Part shown: in pieces, positions 39,933-48,934 of the stretch
Numbering within the stretch: the first letter of the stretch is position 1
How the letters are laid out: every line of letters starts with the position of its first letter
Assembly: GCF_010686765.1 (NCBI RefSeq)
Contig: NZ_JAAGWF010000008.1
Location: forward strand, 1 to 64,000
Source of the DNA: Geodermatophilus sabuli
GTDB lineage: Bacteria; Actinomycetota; Actinomycetes; Mycobacteriales; Geodermatophilaceae
Reading direction: 5' to 3'
DNA length: 64,000 bases
Notes under the pieces: model-generated
Database searches by the model: none
The model's input: only the letters and a program-made list of their open reading frames with translations
What the model was told of the DNA's origin: nothing
Translations under genes and position numbers: made by a program

Positions 39933-41246
39933 ATGACCACGGCCAAGCAGCTCAAGGTCCGCGTGCGCGCGCGGATGGCCCGGACCGGCGAGCGCTACGC
40001 CGTCGCCCGCGCCCACGTCGTCGGCGCCAGGGACACCGGTCCCGTCGTCGACCTCGGGTGGGCGCTGCGCGGTGGCACCGACCCGGACACCGCGGCGCTG
40101 GCCAACGTGCTCGCCCACCGCGGGGTCACCGGCCCCGACGGTCCGCTGACCGAGCCCCTGCTGTTCCTCGTCGGCGGCGGGCTCGGCGCCGGCTACATCC
40201 TCTGGGAGTTCGCCCACGACGACAGCCGCGTGGTCACCCTCGGGTTCACCCACTCCTGGCAGTACTTCGACCGGCGGCTGGCCACGACCGTCGAGCGGCT
40301 GGGCCTGGACGTCGCCTGGTCACGCACCGCCGGCGCCGCGCGTGCGGCCCAGGAGCTGGTCTCGACCGTGGCTGCCGGCGATCCGGCGATCGTCTGGCCG
40401 GACCGCTACCACCTCGGCTACTGGAACCTGCCGCCGTTCCTCGACGGGATGGGTGGCCATCCGGTCGTCGTCTACGCCGCCACCGGGACCCGGGTGCACG
40501 TCGACGACCGCACGCTCGCGCCGCTGACCGTCCCGGCCCCCGACCTGGACCGGGCGCGGGCCCGGGTGGGCAGCTACCGCAACACGATGCTGGTCGTCCG
40601 GAGCGCGGCCGCCGCCGTGCCGGGCGACCGGCTGCGCGCCGCGGTGCGCGCCGGGCTGGAGGCCGGCGTGGACCACCTCGGCGGGTCGTCGACCTCCTTC
40701 GCGCTGCCCGCCTGGCGGAAGTGGTCCCGGCTGCTCACCGACCCGCGGGCCGCGAAGGGGTGGCCGGCGGTGTTCGCCGACCGGCGCGGGTTGCTGCGCG
40801 CGCTGGCCAGCGTCTGGGAGGGCGTCGAGTCCGCCGGGATGGACGGCGGGCACCTCCGCGGGCTGTTCGCCGACGGGCTCGAGGAGGCCGCCGTCGTGCT
40901 CGACCAGCCGGCGCTGGCCGCCGAGGCGCCGCGGTGGCGGGAGGTCGCCGACCGTTGGCACGCCCTCGCCGAGACGGCGCTGCCGGACGACGTCCCGGAG
41001 ATCGCCCGGCTGCGGACCCTCACCGCCACCGTCACCGGAGCGGTCGCCGAGGGCGACGCGGGTGCGGCGGAGCGGGCGGCGGCCGCCGAGGAGCTGTGGC
41101 GGCTGCGGGCCGAGCACGCCGACGCGCCTCCGTTGGACGAGGAACGCCTCGCGGCGGTCCTGGCCGGCATGAGCGGGCAGCTGGCCGGGATCCACGACGC
41201 CGAGGTGGCCGCGGTGACCCACCTCGGCGCCGCCCTGAGCAGGTGA
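39933..41246 (+). CDS. BtrH_N/DUF4872-like protein with an N-terminal MARTGE motif
   Basis: A 437-residue cytoplasmic protein. After a short basic opening (QLKVRVRARMARTGERYAVA), the middle looks like a BtrH N-terminal/papain-like domain (FLVGGGLGAGYILWEF, WPDRYHLGYWNLPPFLDGMGGHPVVVYA split). A helical DUF4872-like C-terminus follows. BtrH-type proteins act as acyltransferases or cyclotransferases in natural-product pathways, but no such cluster is here. The basic opening recurs on many unrelated small actinobacterial proteins. ATG with GGGAGAG upstream. Confidence 0.75.
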   Translation: MTTAKQLKVRVRARMARTGERYAVARAHVVGARDTGPVVDLGWALRGGTDPDTAALANVLAHRGVTGPDGPLTEPLLFLVGGGLGAGYILWEFAHDDSRVVTLGFTHSWQYFDRRLATTVERLGLDVAWSRTAGAARAAQELVSTVAAGDPAIVWPDRYHLGYWNLPPFLDGMGGHPVVVYAATGTRVHVDDRTLAPLTVPAPDLDRARARVGSYRNTMLVVRSAAAAVPGDRLRAAVRAGLEAGVDHLGGSSTSFALPAWRKWSRLLTDPRAAKGWPAVFADRRGLLRALASVWEGVESAGMDGGHLRGLFADGLEEAAVVLDQPALAAEAPRWREVADRWHALAETALPDDVPEIARLRTLTATVTGAVAEGDAGAAERAAAAEELWRLRAEHADAPPLDEERLAAVLAGMSGQLAGIHDAEVAAVTHLGAALSR

Positions 41247-41379
41247 CGGTGGGATCCGGTGCGGGCCGACCGTCACGAGGCACGGCTCGGTTGCCGGCCG
41301 CCCAGGCCCGCGGCACGGGCCCGCCGAGTCGTCCGGTGCGTGGTCCCTAGACTCGTCCCGGGACTCGTTCCCGTGTCCC

Positions 41380-41452
41380 GCCGGCGTGGCGCAACTGGCA
41401 GCGCACCCGACTTGTAATCGGGCGGTTGGGGGTTCGAGTCCCCCCGCCGGCT
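41380..41452 (+). tRNA. tRNA-Thr (anticodon UGU)
   Basis: A complete cloverleaf: acceptor GCCGGCG (41380-41386) pairs with CGCCGGC (41445-41451), D-stem GCGC/GCGC, anticodon stem CCCGA/TCGGG with loop CTTGTAA, T-arm GGGGG-TTCGAGT-CCCCC. The anticodon TGT at 41413-41415 reads ACA threonine codons. CCA is not encoded. Discriminator is T at 41452. Confidence 0.97.
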
Positions 41453-41577
41453 CAGGGGTCCCCGTCCCGGGGCGCGCTCGACCTGCCGCACCCCCGCTCC
41501 TCCCGATAGCGTTCCCGCGCGCCCGGTCGGTGTCCGCCGGCCCGCGTGCCAGCCAACGCCAGACCAGGGAGGCAGCC

Positions 41578-41787
41578 GTGGGTGACCACGTGTACCGGCT
41601 CAGCGAGATCGTGGGCAGCAGCCAGACCAGCGTCGACGAGGCGATCCGCACGGCGATCGCCAAGGCCGCCGAGACGGTGCGGCACATCGAGTGGTTCGAG
41701 ACCAAGGAGATCCGCGGCCAGGTGGTGGACGGGGCCGTCGCCTACTTCCAGGTACGGCTGGCGATCGGCTTCCGGGTCGAGGACTGA
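41578..41787 (+). CDS. Dodecin family flavin-binding protein
   Basis: A 69-residue dodecin: a small beta-alpha-beta protein that forms a hollow dodecamer storing flavins or CoA. Family features: VYRLSEIVGSSQTSVDEAI, the helix of about 20 residues, HIEWFETKEIRG (Trp stacks on the flavin) and YFQVRLAIGFRVE. GTG start with GGGAGG 6-7 bases upstream. Monocistronic, between tRNA-Thr and a strong terminator. Confidence 0.95.
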   Translation: MGDHVYRLSEIVGSSQTSVDEAIRTAIAKAAETVRHIEWFETKEIRGQVVDGAVAYFQVRLAIGFRVED

Positions 41788-41817
41788 GCGGCCGCCTCCC
41801 CCCACGCCTCGCACCGG

Positions 41818-41867
41818 CCCCGTCCAGAGGCTCACCCCGAGCTCGCGAAGGGGTGAGCAGGACGGGG
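41818..41867. terminator. Two-tier bidirectional terminator after dodecin
   Basis: Outer arms CCCCGTCC (41818-41825) and GGACGGGG (41860-41867) enclose inner arms GCTCACCCC (41830-41838) and GGGGTGAGC (41850-41858) with an 11-base loop. It separates the convergent dodecin and DUF5313 genes. Confidence 0.8.
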
Positions 41868-41874
41868 TCCTCCC

Positions 41875-42285
41875 TCAGTCGAAGCTGCCCGCCCCGTCGC
41901 GGCGGTAGGGAGCGCGGCGTTCCACGCGGGCCCGCTCGGCGCGCTCCTCGCGCAGCCGGGCGGCGGTGCCGGCCGGGTACCCGGCCTTGGCCACCCGGTG
42001 CTCGATCGTCTCGGTCATGAACGCGATCGAGAAGGTCAGCCCCATCAGCAGTCCGCCGAACGCAGCGGCCAGGCGATAGGCGACCGGCACCGGGACGACC
42101 ACCAGGCACAGCACCAGCACCGGCAGCAGCTGGACGACGGCGCGGGTCAGGTGGCGGCGGGCCCAGCCCGGCCCGGTCGTGTCCGCGAGCACCCACGGGG
42201 ACAGTTCCGCGGGCAGCCCGCCGCCGAGGGCGTAGCGCAGCCACTGCCACGGCGTGGGCCGGTGGACGGCGGACCGGGTGCGCAC
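41875..42285 (-). CDS. DUF5313-like membrane protein
   Basis: A 136-residue protein that opens with RPTPWQWLRYALGGGLP, has two membrane helices (about 48-72 and 74-93) and ends in a charged helix (AARLREERAERARVERRAPYR) on the cytoplasmic side. The layout and opening fit the actinobacterial DUF5313 family of unknown function. The GTG start is chosen at the first residues that keep this pattern; no clear ribosome site. Confidence 0.85.
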   Translation of the reverse strand: MRTRSAVHRPTPWQWLRYALGGGLPAELSPWVLADTTGPGWARRHLTRAVVQLLPVLVLCLVVVPVPVAYRLAAAFGGLLMGLTFSIAFMTETIEHRVAKAGYPAGTAARLREERAERARVERRAPYRRDGAGSFD

Positions 42286-42396
42286 CCCTCGACGGTAGGC
42301 CGGTCCGGCGCCCGCCGGGGCGTCCCGGCCCGGCCATTGCCGGGGAGCTGTGGCGCAGGGCACACTGCATGCCGCGCCCACCTGCGAGGAGGCCCC

Positions 42397-42828
42397 GTGC
42401 ACATCAGCCAGCTGCTGCGCCGCAAGGGTTCCGCGGTCGCCACCGTCGAGGCGTCCGCGACCGTCCGGACCGCCCTCGCGATGCTGGCCGAGCACGGCGT
42501 CGGCGCGCTCGTCGTGTCCGCCGACGGGCGGACGGTGGACGGGATCGTGTCCGAGCGCGACGTCGTCCGTGCGCTGCACGAGCGGGGCGCGGGCCTGCTG
42601 ACCGAGCCGGTCTCGAACCTGATGACGGCCGAGGTGCACACCTGCCAGCCCGGTGCGGGCGTCGAGGAGCTGGCCCGCACGATGACCGACCACCGGGTCC
42701 GGCACGTCCCGGTCGTGGACGGCGGTGTGCTCGTGGGCATCGTGTCCATCGGCGACGTCGTCAAGGCGCGGCTCGACGAGCTGGAGAACGAGCGCGCCCA
42801 GCTGGTGGACTACATCCAGACGGTCTGA
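42397..42828 (+). CDS. CBS-domain pair protein
   Basis: A 143-residue stand-alone Bateman module: two CBS domains (about 8-65 and 73-130), the second with HVPVVDGGVLVGIVSIGDVVK. Such proteins bind AMP, ATP, NAD or SAM and modulate partners. No enzyme domain is attached and the neighbours do not reveal a partner. GTG with GAGGAGG 5 bases before. Divergent from the DUF5313 gene. Confidence 0.92.
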   Translation: MHISQLLRRKGSAVATVEASATVRTALAMLAEHGVGALVVSADGRTVDGIVSERDVVRALHERGAGLLTEPVSNLMTAEVHTCQPGAGVEELARTMTDHRVRHVPVVDGGVLVGIVSIGDVVKARLDELENERAQLVDYIQTV

Positions 42829-42901
42829 CGACGGGCTCCCTGCCCGCCCCTCCCCGGGCTCGGGTCGGTGCCCCGGAGGCAGCCGCACGTAAGGTGCGGC
42901 C

Positions 42902-43819
42902 GTGGACGAGCGGCGTGCGGGTGTCGCCTCCGGGCTGGCCGCCTACGGCATGTGGGGGCTGTTCCCCCTGTACTTCCCCCTGCTCGAGCCCGCCGGCGGG
43001 GTCGAGATCGTGGCCCACCGCGTGGTCTGGTCCCTGCTGTTCGTCGCGCTGCTGCTGACCGTCCTCCGTCGCTGGTCGCACGTGCGCGCGGCCGTCGCCG
43101 ACCGCCGGACCCTGCTGGTGCTCCTCGGCGCCGCGGTGCTGATCGCGGTGAACTGGCTGGTCTTCGTCTACGGCGTCAACTCCGGGCACGTCGTGGAGAC
43201 CTCGCTCGGCTACTTCATCAACCCCCTCGTCAGCGTGCTGCTCGGCGTCGTGGTCTTCTCCGAGCGGCTCCGCAGGCTGCAGTGGGTGGCCGTCGGGATC
43301 GCCGCCGTGGCGGTGGCCGTGCTGACCATCGACTACGGCCGCCCGCCGTGGATCGCGCTGGCGCTGGCGGTCAGCTTCGGCCTCTACGGGCTGATGAAGA
43401 AGCTGGTCCGGGTCGAGGCGGCGCCGGGACTGTTCGTGGAGACCGCCCTCGTCCTCCTCCCCGCCGTCGCCGTGCTGGCCGTCCTGGAGACCCGCGGGAG
43501 CGGCACCGCGGTCAGCGAGGGGGCCGGGCACCTGCTGCTGCTCGTGGGCTCGGGCGTCGGCACCGCCGTCCCGCTGCTGCTCTTCGCCGCCGCCACCCGC
43601 CGCATCCCGTTGTCCACGGTGGGCCTCCTGCAGTACGTGACGCCCCTCATGCAGCTGGCCATCGGGGTCTTCGTGTACCAGGAGCCGATGCCGCCGGCGC
43701 GGCTGGCCGGCTTCGTCATCGTGTGGATCGCCCTGGCCGTGTTCACCGCCGACACGCTGCGGCAGGCCCGTGCCGAGGGCCGCCGGCGGACGGCGGAGGT
43801 GGCGCCGGCGCCGGTCTGA
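42902..43819 (+). CDS. rarD: RarD/EamA-family membrane transporter
   Basis: A 305-residue drug/metabolite transporter superfamily protein with ten helices in two EamA repeats. RarD-specific features are GLAAYGMWGLFPLYF, EIVAHRVVWSLLF, NWLVFVYGVNSGHVVETSLGYFINPL (in segments) and YGLMKKL. The substrate is unknown; the E. coli name comes from chloramphenicol sensitivity. GTG start. It is followed after 80 bases by the DUF3263 gene. Confidence 0.94.
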   Translation: MDERRAGVASGLAAYGMWGLFPLYFPLLEPAGGVEIVAHRVVWSLLFVALLLTVLRRWSHVRAAVADRRTLLVLLGAAVLIAVNWLVFVYGVNSGHVVETSLGYFINPLVSVLLGVVVFSERLRRLQWVAVGIAAVAVAVLTIDYGRPPWIALALAVSFGLYGLMKKLVRVEAAPGLFVETALVLLPAVAVLAVLETRGSGTAVSEGAGHLLLLVGSGVGTAVPLLLFAAATRRIPLSTVGLLQYVTPLMQLAIGVFVYQEPMPPARLAGFVIVWIALAVFTADTLRQARAEGRRRTAEVAPAPV

Positions 43820-43899
43820 CCGGAGCGCAGCCGAGTCCGCCCCGATCGTCGGTGGGCGGCGCTACGGTCGGGTCCCCGCACCACAGAGAAGGACCTCCG

Positions 43900-44256
43900 A
43901 TGTCTGCCGAACCAGCTCCCGCGGTCTCCCCGCCGGGGGGCGAGGTGACCTCCCCGCCCGCGCACACCCACGAGACCGACACCCAGCCCCCGCCCGGGGG
44001 TCTCACCCGACGAGAGCACGAGATGCTCGTGTTCGAACGGCAGTGGTGGCGCCGTCCCGGTGCCAAGGAGACGGCGATCCGGGACCGGTTCGGGCTGGCC
44101 CCGACGCGCTACTACCAGGTCCTCAACGCCCTCGTCGACCGGCCCGCGGCACTCGAGGCAGATCCGTTGCTGGTCCGGCGGTTGCGGCGCGTCCGCGCCG
44201 CGCGCGGGCAGCGCCGATCCTCGGCGGTCCTGGGCAAGGGGGGCCGCGACGGTTAG
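43900..44256 (+). CDS. DUF3263 domain protein
   Basis: A 118-residue protein with a disordered Pro/Thr-rich leader and a small helical domain (LTRREHEMLVFERQWWRRPGAKE; FGLAPTRYYQVLNALVDRP). The domain resembles a winged-helix/sigma-region fold, so DNA or RNA polymerase binding is conceivable. It ends in TAG 11 bases before the LytR_C gene. The same pair (Rv0430-Rv0431) occurs in M. tuberculosis. ATG with AAGGA upstream. Confidence 0.92.
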   Translation: MSAEPAPAVSPPGGEVTSPPAHTHETDTQPPPGGLTRREHEMLVFERQWWRRPGAKETAIRDRFGLAPTRYYQVLNALVDRPAALEADPLLVRRLRRVRAARGQRRSSAVLGKGGRDG

Positions 44257-44267
44257 ATTTGGTCACC

Positions 44268-45989
44268 GTGGGCAGGCACCTCGCGTCAGGCAGTGACGTA
44301 TCGGAACGGGGATCGACTCCCGTTCCCCATGGTCGTCGCCGCACGGACGGTGCCGAACCCGCCCGGCCGACCGGTCCGGGAACCCCTGTCCTGAGCGACA
44401 CCGACCTGAGCGACCACCCGACGACGCCGGGCCGCAGTCGCGCGGACCGTCGCCGCGACGGGTTGCTGGACGCGGGCGACGACCCGGGTCGCCGCCGCAC
44501 GGCGCCGCCTCGCCCGGGGGACCCCGTCCCGGCTCGTGTGGCCGCCCCGGCGGCTCCGGCGCGCCCGGCCGCCCCGCCCTGGGTCGCCCAGCCGCCGGCC
44601 CGCCCGGCCATCCCCACGGCGGCCGTCGCGGCCCCGCCCGCGCTCGTTCCGGCCGCCCCGGTGACGGCCCTGCCGTCCCGGCCCGCTCCGCCGGCCGCCG
44701 CCCGCTCCCGGGCGGTGCAGCCGGCGGCGCAGACGCGGCCGCGCCTGCCCGTTCCACCGGCGGCCGCCGCTGCCGCGCCCGCCGCTCCTGCCGCCTCTCC
44801 CGCCGGGCCGCGGACGACCGTGGCGCCGTTCCAAGCGGTACCGACCCCGGAGCCCGGCGAGGAGCCCGCCCCCTCCACCGGCCGGCCCGCGTCCGGGCCC
44901 GCCCCCGACCTCGGCGCAGCGCAGGGCCGCCGGTCGACCGACGCCGCACGGGTTGGCGGCGCACCGGCCGAGGCGGTGCCGGTCGAGCCCGCCGGCCGGC
45001 CGGGGAGGCCGCTGTCGACGCGCCCGGCCGAGGCCGCTCCCGGCTACCGCGACTGGACCAGCCCGTCGCGCAGCAAGGAGGCCCCGCTGGTCGCTCCTCC
45101 GGCGACCGAGGCGATCCCGGACCGGGAGATCCCGCGCGGCAGCGGGTCGGGGACCCCCCACCGCGCGCTCGCGCCGTCGACCGAGCTGATCCCCGACCGG
45201 GGCTCCTCCGCGCAGGCCGACGGCTGGGACGACGACTGGGACGACCCGGTCGAGGACGAGGGGGACCGGGACGACGCCGCGGACCGCGGACGTCCGGCGC
45301 TCTCCGGCCCGGAGACCGGCCCCTCCACCGGTGTCGTCGGCGGGCGGGCGGCGTTCCGCGCCGAGCGGCAGGCCGCCGAGGCCGAGCGCCGCAAGGAGGC
45401 CCGCCGCAGCGGAGCGGCGACCTCCGCGGTCCCGGACGACGACGGGCAGCGCCGGGGCGCCTCCGGCGTGCGGCGGGCCGCCACCGGTCTGCTGGCCGTG
45501 GCCGTGGTCGCGCTGCTGGTCCTCGGGGTCTACGGCTTCACCGCCTCCGACGCGCAGGAGGCGGGCCGGTCACAGCAGTCCGCGCCCACCTCCTCGACGG
45601 CGACCTCGCCGGCCGCCCCCAGTTCGGCCCTGCCGCCGCTGGACGTCGCCCCCCTGCCCGGCGTGGAGGAGCCGGCGCCGGCCGGAGCGCCGGCGCGTGC
45701 TCCGGTCACCGTCCTCAACGCCACGGGCATCTCCGGTCTCGCCGCCGACGTCGCCGCGGCGATCGGTACCGGCGGCTGGGAGTCGCCCGGGGTCGGGCAG
45801 TACCAGGGCGGCGACGTCGCGCTCACCACCGTCTACTTCACCGCCGGCGACGAGGCCCAGCGCCAGGCCGCTCTCGCGCTGATCGAGCAGTACCCGCAGA
45901 TCTCGGGACCGGCGGAGCGCTTCTTCGAGGTCCCCGACGTGGCCGCGCCCGGACTGGTCCTGGTCACCACCGGCGAGTGGCGGCCCTGA
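44268..45989 (+). CDS. LytR_C domain membrane protein with long disordered N-terminus
   Basis: About 573 residues. The first about 400 are Pro/Ala/Arg-rich and disordered (cytoplasmic), then one membrane helix (VRRAATGLLAVAVVALLVLG), a Ser/Thr/Pro linker and a C-terminal LytR_C domain (APVTVLNATGISGLAADVAAAI ... VYFTAGDEAQRQA). LytR_C proteins act in cell-envelope assembly. By gene order it matches VirR (Rv0431), which influences envelope integrity and vesicle release in mycobacteria. The start GTG is uncertain because the N-terminus is low complexity. Confidence 0.85.
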   Translation: MGRHLASGSDVSERGSTPVPHGRRRTDGAEPARPTGPGTPVLSDTDLSDHPTTPGRSRADRRRDGLLDAGDDPGRRRTAPPRPGDPVPARVAAPAAPARPAAPPWVAQPPARPAIPTAAVAAPPALVPAAPVTALPSRPAPPAAARSRAVQPAAQTRPRLPVPPAAAAAAPAAPAASPAGPRTTVAPFQAVPTPEPGEEPAPSTGRPASGPAPDLGAAQGRRSTDAARVGGAPAEAVPVEPAGRPGRPLSTRPAEAAPGYRDWTSPSRSKEAPLVAPPATEAIPDREIPRGSGSGTPHRALAPSTELIPDRGSSAQADGWDDDWDDPVEDEGDRDDAADRGRPALSGPETGPSTGVVGGRAAFRAERQAAEAERRKEARRSGAATSAVPDDDGQRRGASGVRRAATGLLAVAVVALLVLGVYGFTASDAQEAGRSQQSAPTSSTATSPAAPSSALPPLDVAPLPGVEEPAPAGAPARAPVTVLNATGISGLAADVAAAIGTGGWESPGVGQYQGGDVALTTVYFTAGDEAQRQAALALIEQYPQISGPAERFFEVPDVAAPGLVLVTTGEWRP

Positions 45990-48934
45990 CCGACCCTCGA
46001 CACGGCGGGGCCCGGAACACCGGACGGCGATCGTCCGTTGGCCGCTCCGTGCGTCCCCTCCGCGGGCCCGCGCGTCCCCGCCCGCGCCCCGGCGCCCGTG
46101 CGACGCTCGCCGCCCTGCTCGCCCTCCCGCTCGCCGGTGCCCTCCTCGTCCTCGCTCCGGCCGCCCCGGCGGCGGCTGCGGAGGACGTCGCCACCGAGGA
46201 GGCCGTGGTCACCTCGGGCACGGGCGCCGACGCCGCCGAGCTGGACACCACCGTCTACGTGCCCGGCTCGGCCGCCGGCGAACCCGCTCCCGCGGTCGTC
46301 CTCGCGCACGGCTTCGGCGGCAGCAAGGACTCCGTGGCCGACGACGCCCGGTTCCTCGCCGAGCGCGGCTACGTCGTGCTCACGTACTCCGCCCGCGGGT
46401 TCGGCGCCAGCACCGGCCAGATCGGGCTCAACGACCCCCGGTTCGAGGTCGCCGACCTCTCCACGCTGCTCGACCGCCTCGCCGAGCGGGACGACGTCCT
46501 CCTGGACGGTGACGGTGACCCGCGGGTCGGCGTCGCCGGCGCCTCCTACGGCGGTGCCCTGTCGCTCCTGGGCGCGGGCTACGACGACCGGGTGGACGCC
46601 ATCGCCCCGCAGATCACCTGGAACTCGCTGACCGCGGCGCTGTTCCCGTCGCAGGTGGGCGACGCCGCCGCGGACACCGTGGCATCGACCCCGCAGGACG
46701 CGGACTCCGGCGTCTACAAGCGGCTGTGGTCGGGGTTGTTCTTCGGCGTCGGGTCGGTGCCCACCGGCGGGCTGCTCGACGCGCTCGGCGGAGCCGGTGC
46801 AGGGGTGACGGCGCTGCCGCAGCGGGACGCCGCCGACGTCGACCCCGCGCTCGTGGAGCAGCTGCTCACCTGCGGCCGGTTCCGCGCCGACATCTGCGCC
46901 GCCTACCAGGACGCCGCCGCCACCGGAACGCTCACGCCCGAGGTCGCCGCCGTCCTGGACCGCAGCAGCCCGGCCACCGTGCTCGACCGCATCCAGGCGC
47001 CGACCCTGCTGGTCCAGGGCACCCAGGACTCGCTGTTCGGCCTGGGCCAGGCCGACGCCAACGCCCGCGGGATCGCCGCGAACGGCACCCCGGTCAAGAT
47101 GGTCTGGTACGCCGGGGGGCACGACTCGCAGGCCTCGGAGCGGACCACCGAGTCGCTGCGGACGGAGGTCGCCGGCTGGTTCGACTGGTACCTGCGCGAT
47201 GTCGGCGACCCCGGCCGCGGCACCGACCCGGGCACCGGTTTCCAGTTTCCGGCGCCCACCGGCCTGGCCGCCGGCATCGGCAGCGTCCAGGGCGGCAACC
47301 AGACCGTCCTCGCCACCGAGTACCCCGGTCTGACGGGGGACGACGCCGCCCAGCGCGCCGAGATCGCCGTCGCCGGTCCGGTGCAGCCGGTGGTCACCCC
47401 GGCCGGTGGCACACCTGCGGCGATCACCGTCGTCCCCGGCCTGGGCTCGCTCGGGGCCGCGCTGTCGGGCAGCACGTTCGAGATCCCCGGCCAGTTCGCC
47501 GCCTTCGACAGCGAGCCCCTCGAGGAGGCGGTCGAGGTCGTGGGCGCGACGACGGTCGACCTCGCCGTCGCCTCGCCCAGCGGCTCGGCGACGCTGTTCG
47601 CCAAGCTCTACGACGTCGGCCCGGACGGCCAGCAGACCCTGCCCTCCGGCCTGGTGGCACCGCTGGCGCTGACCGGTCTGCCGGCGGACCCCACCGCCCC
47701 GACCGAGGTGGCGGTGACCCTGCCGGCGGTGGTGCACCGCTTCGAGGCCGGCCACACCATGCGGGTGGTGGTCTCCTCGACCGACCAGGCCTTCGCCCTG
47801 CCGGCCGAGGCGGCGGTCTACTCGGTGGCCCTCGCCGACGGCGACGGCGCGACCCTCGCCGTCCCCGAGGTGGACGGCCGGACCGAGACCGGTGGCGGCA
47901 CCTCCCGGTGGTGGCTGCTGCTCGGCGCGGTCGTCGCGCTGGGCCTGCTCGGGTGGGCGGCTGCGGTCCTCTGGGGACGGCGTCAGCGCCGCCGGATCTC
48001 GGTGGTCGAGCCCGACGGCGAGGAGGTGCCGCTGCGCTTCACCGGTGTCACCAAGGCCTACAAGGACGGCTTCGTCGCCGTCCGCGACCTCTCCTTCGAG
48101 GTGCGCCGGGGGCAGGTGCTCGGGCTGCTCGGCCCCAACGGCGCCGGCAAGACGACGTCCCTGCGGATGCTCATGGGCCTGATCCGGCCCACCGAGGGGC
48201 GGATCAGCATCTTCGGTCACGCCGCGGCCGCAGGGGCGCCGGTGCTGTCGCGGCTGGGCTCGTTCGTCGAGGGCACCGGCCTGCAGCCGCACCTGTCCGG
48301 CCGGGACAACCTGCGGTTGTACTGGGCCGCCACCGGCCGGCCGGCCGCCGACGCGCACATGGACGAGGCGATCGCCGTCGCCGGCCTCGGTGCCGCGATC
48401 GACCGGCCGGTGCGCCGCTACAGCCAGGGCATGCGGCAGCGCGTGGCCATCGCCCAGGCGATGCTCGGCCTGCCCGACCTGCTGGTGCTCGACGAGCCGA
48501 CCAACGGGCTGGACCCGCCGCAGATCCACGCCATGCGGGAGGTGCTGCGCTCCTACGCCGCGACCGGCCGCACGGTGATCGTGTCCAGCCACCTGCTCAG
48601 CGAGATCGAGCAGACCTGCAGCCACGTCGTCGTCATGGCGAAGGGGCAGAAGATCGCCCAGGGGACGGTGGACGAGATCGTCGGCACCGGTGGTGCGGTG
48701 CTGGTCGGCCTGGCCGACGACGCGGAGACCGAGCGCGCCATCGCCGTCCTCGAGGGCCTGCCGGGGGTGTCGGCCGAGCGCACCGACGAGGGCCTGGTCG
48801 CCGAACTGGACGGCACCAGCCGCGCACGGGCGCTGCAGGCGCTGATCGAGGCCGGCCTCGAGGTCGACGCCTTCACGCCGCGCCGCCGCCTGGAGGACGC
48901 GTTCCTGTCACTGGTGGGGGAGGAGCGGGCATGA
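45977..48934 (+). CDS. Exported alpha/beta hydrolase fused to an ABC transporter ATPase
   Basis: A 985-residue fusion. A signal-like segment (about 40-70) leads to an extracytoplasmic X-Pro dipeptidyl-peptidase-like hydrolase: nucleophile S190 in GASYGG, then APTLLVQGTQDSLF and the GGHDS histidine. A beta-sandwich domain follows (about 480-630). A membrane helix at about 644-668 crosses to a cytoplasmic ABC ATPase with Walker A GPNGAGKT near 719, signature YSQGMRQR, and LLVLDEPTNGLDP. The GTG overlaps the previous gene by 13 bases; GTG 46049 would give a more usual signal peptide. The partner permease follows with a 4-base overlap. Confidence 0.93.
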   Translation: MAALTDPRHGGARNTGRRSSVGRSVRPLRGPARPRPRPGARATLAALLALPLAGALLVLAPAAPAAAAEDVATEEAVVTSGTGADAAELDTTVYVPGSAAGEPAPAVVLAHGFGGSKDSVADDARFLAERGYVVLTYSARGFGASTGQIGLNDPRFEVADLSTLLDRLAERDDVLLDGDGDPRVGVAGASYGGALSLLGAGYDDRVDAIAPQITWNSLTAALFPSQVGDAAADTVASTPQDADSGVYKRLWSGLFFGVGSVPTGGLLDALGGAGAGVTALPQRDAADVDPALVEQLLTCGRFRADICAAYQDAAATGTLTPEVAAVLDRSSPATVLDRIQAPTLLVQGTQDSLFGLGQADANARGIAANGTPVKMVWYAGGHDSQASERTTESLRTEVAGWFDWYLRDVGDPGRGTDPGTGFQFPAPTGLAAGIGSVQGGNQTVLATEYPGLTGDDAAQRAEIAVAGPVQPVVTPAGGTPAAITVVPGLGSLGAALSGSTFEIPGQFAAFDSEPLEEAVEVVGATTVDLAVASPSGSATLFAKLYDVGPDGQQTLPSGLVAPLALTGLPADPTAPTEVAVTLPAVVHRFEAGHTMRVVVSSTDQAFALPAEAAVYSVALADGDGATLAVPEVDGRTETGGGTSRWWLLLGAVVALGLLGWAAAVLWGRRQRRRISVVEPDGEEVPLRFTGVTKAYKDGFVAVRDLSFEVRRGQVLGLLGPNGAGKTTSLRMLMGLIRPTEGRISIFGHAAAAGAPVLSRLGSFVEGTGLQPHLSGRDNLRLYWAATGRPAADAHMDEAIAVAGLGAAIDRPVRRYSQGMRQRVAIAQAMLGLPDLLVLDEPTNGLDPPQIHAMREVLRSYAATGRTVIVSSHLLSEIEQTCSHVVVMAKGQKIAQGTVDEIVGTGGAVLVGLADDAETERAIAVLEGLPGVSAERTDEGLVAELDGTSRARALQALIEAGLEVDAFTPRRRLEDAFLSLVGEERA

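Noticed and set aside
41380..41452. tRNA as a phage attachment site
   Set aside because: No integrase gene or duplicated tRNA 3' end nearby; neighbours are housekeeping genes.
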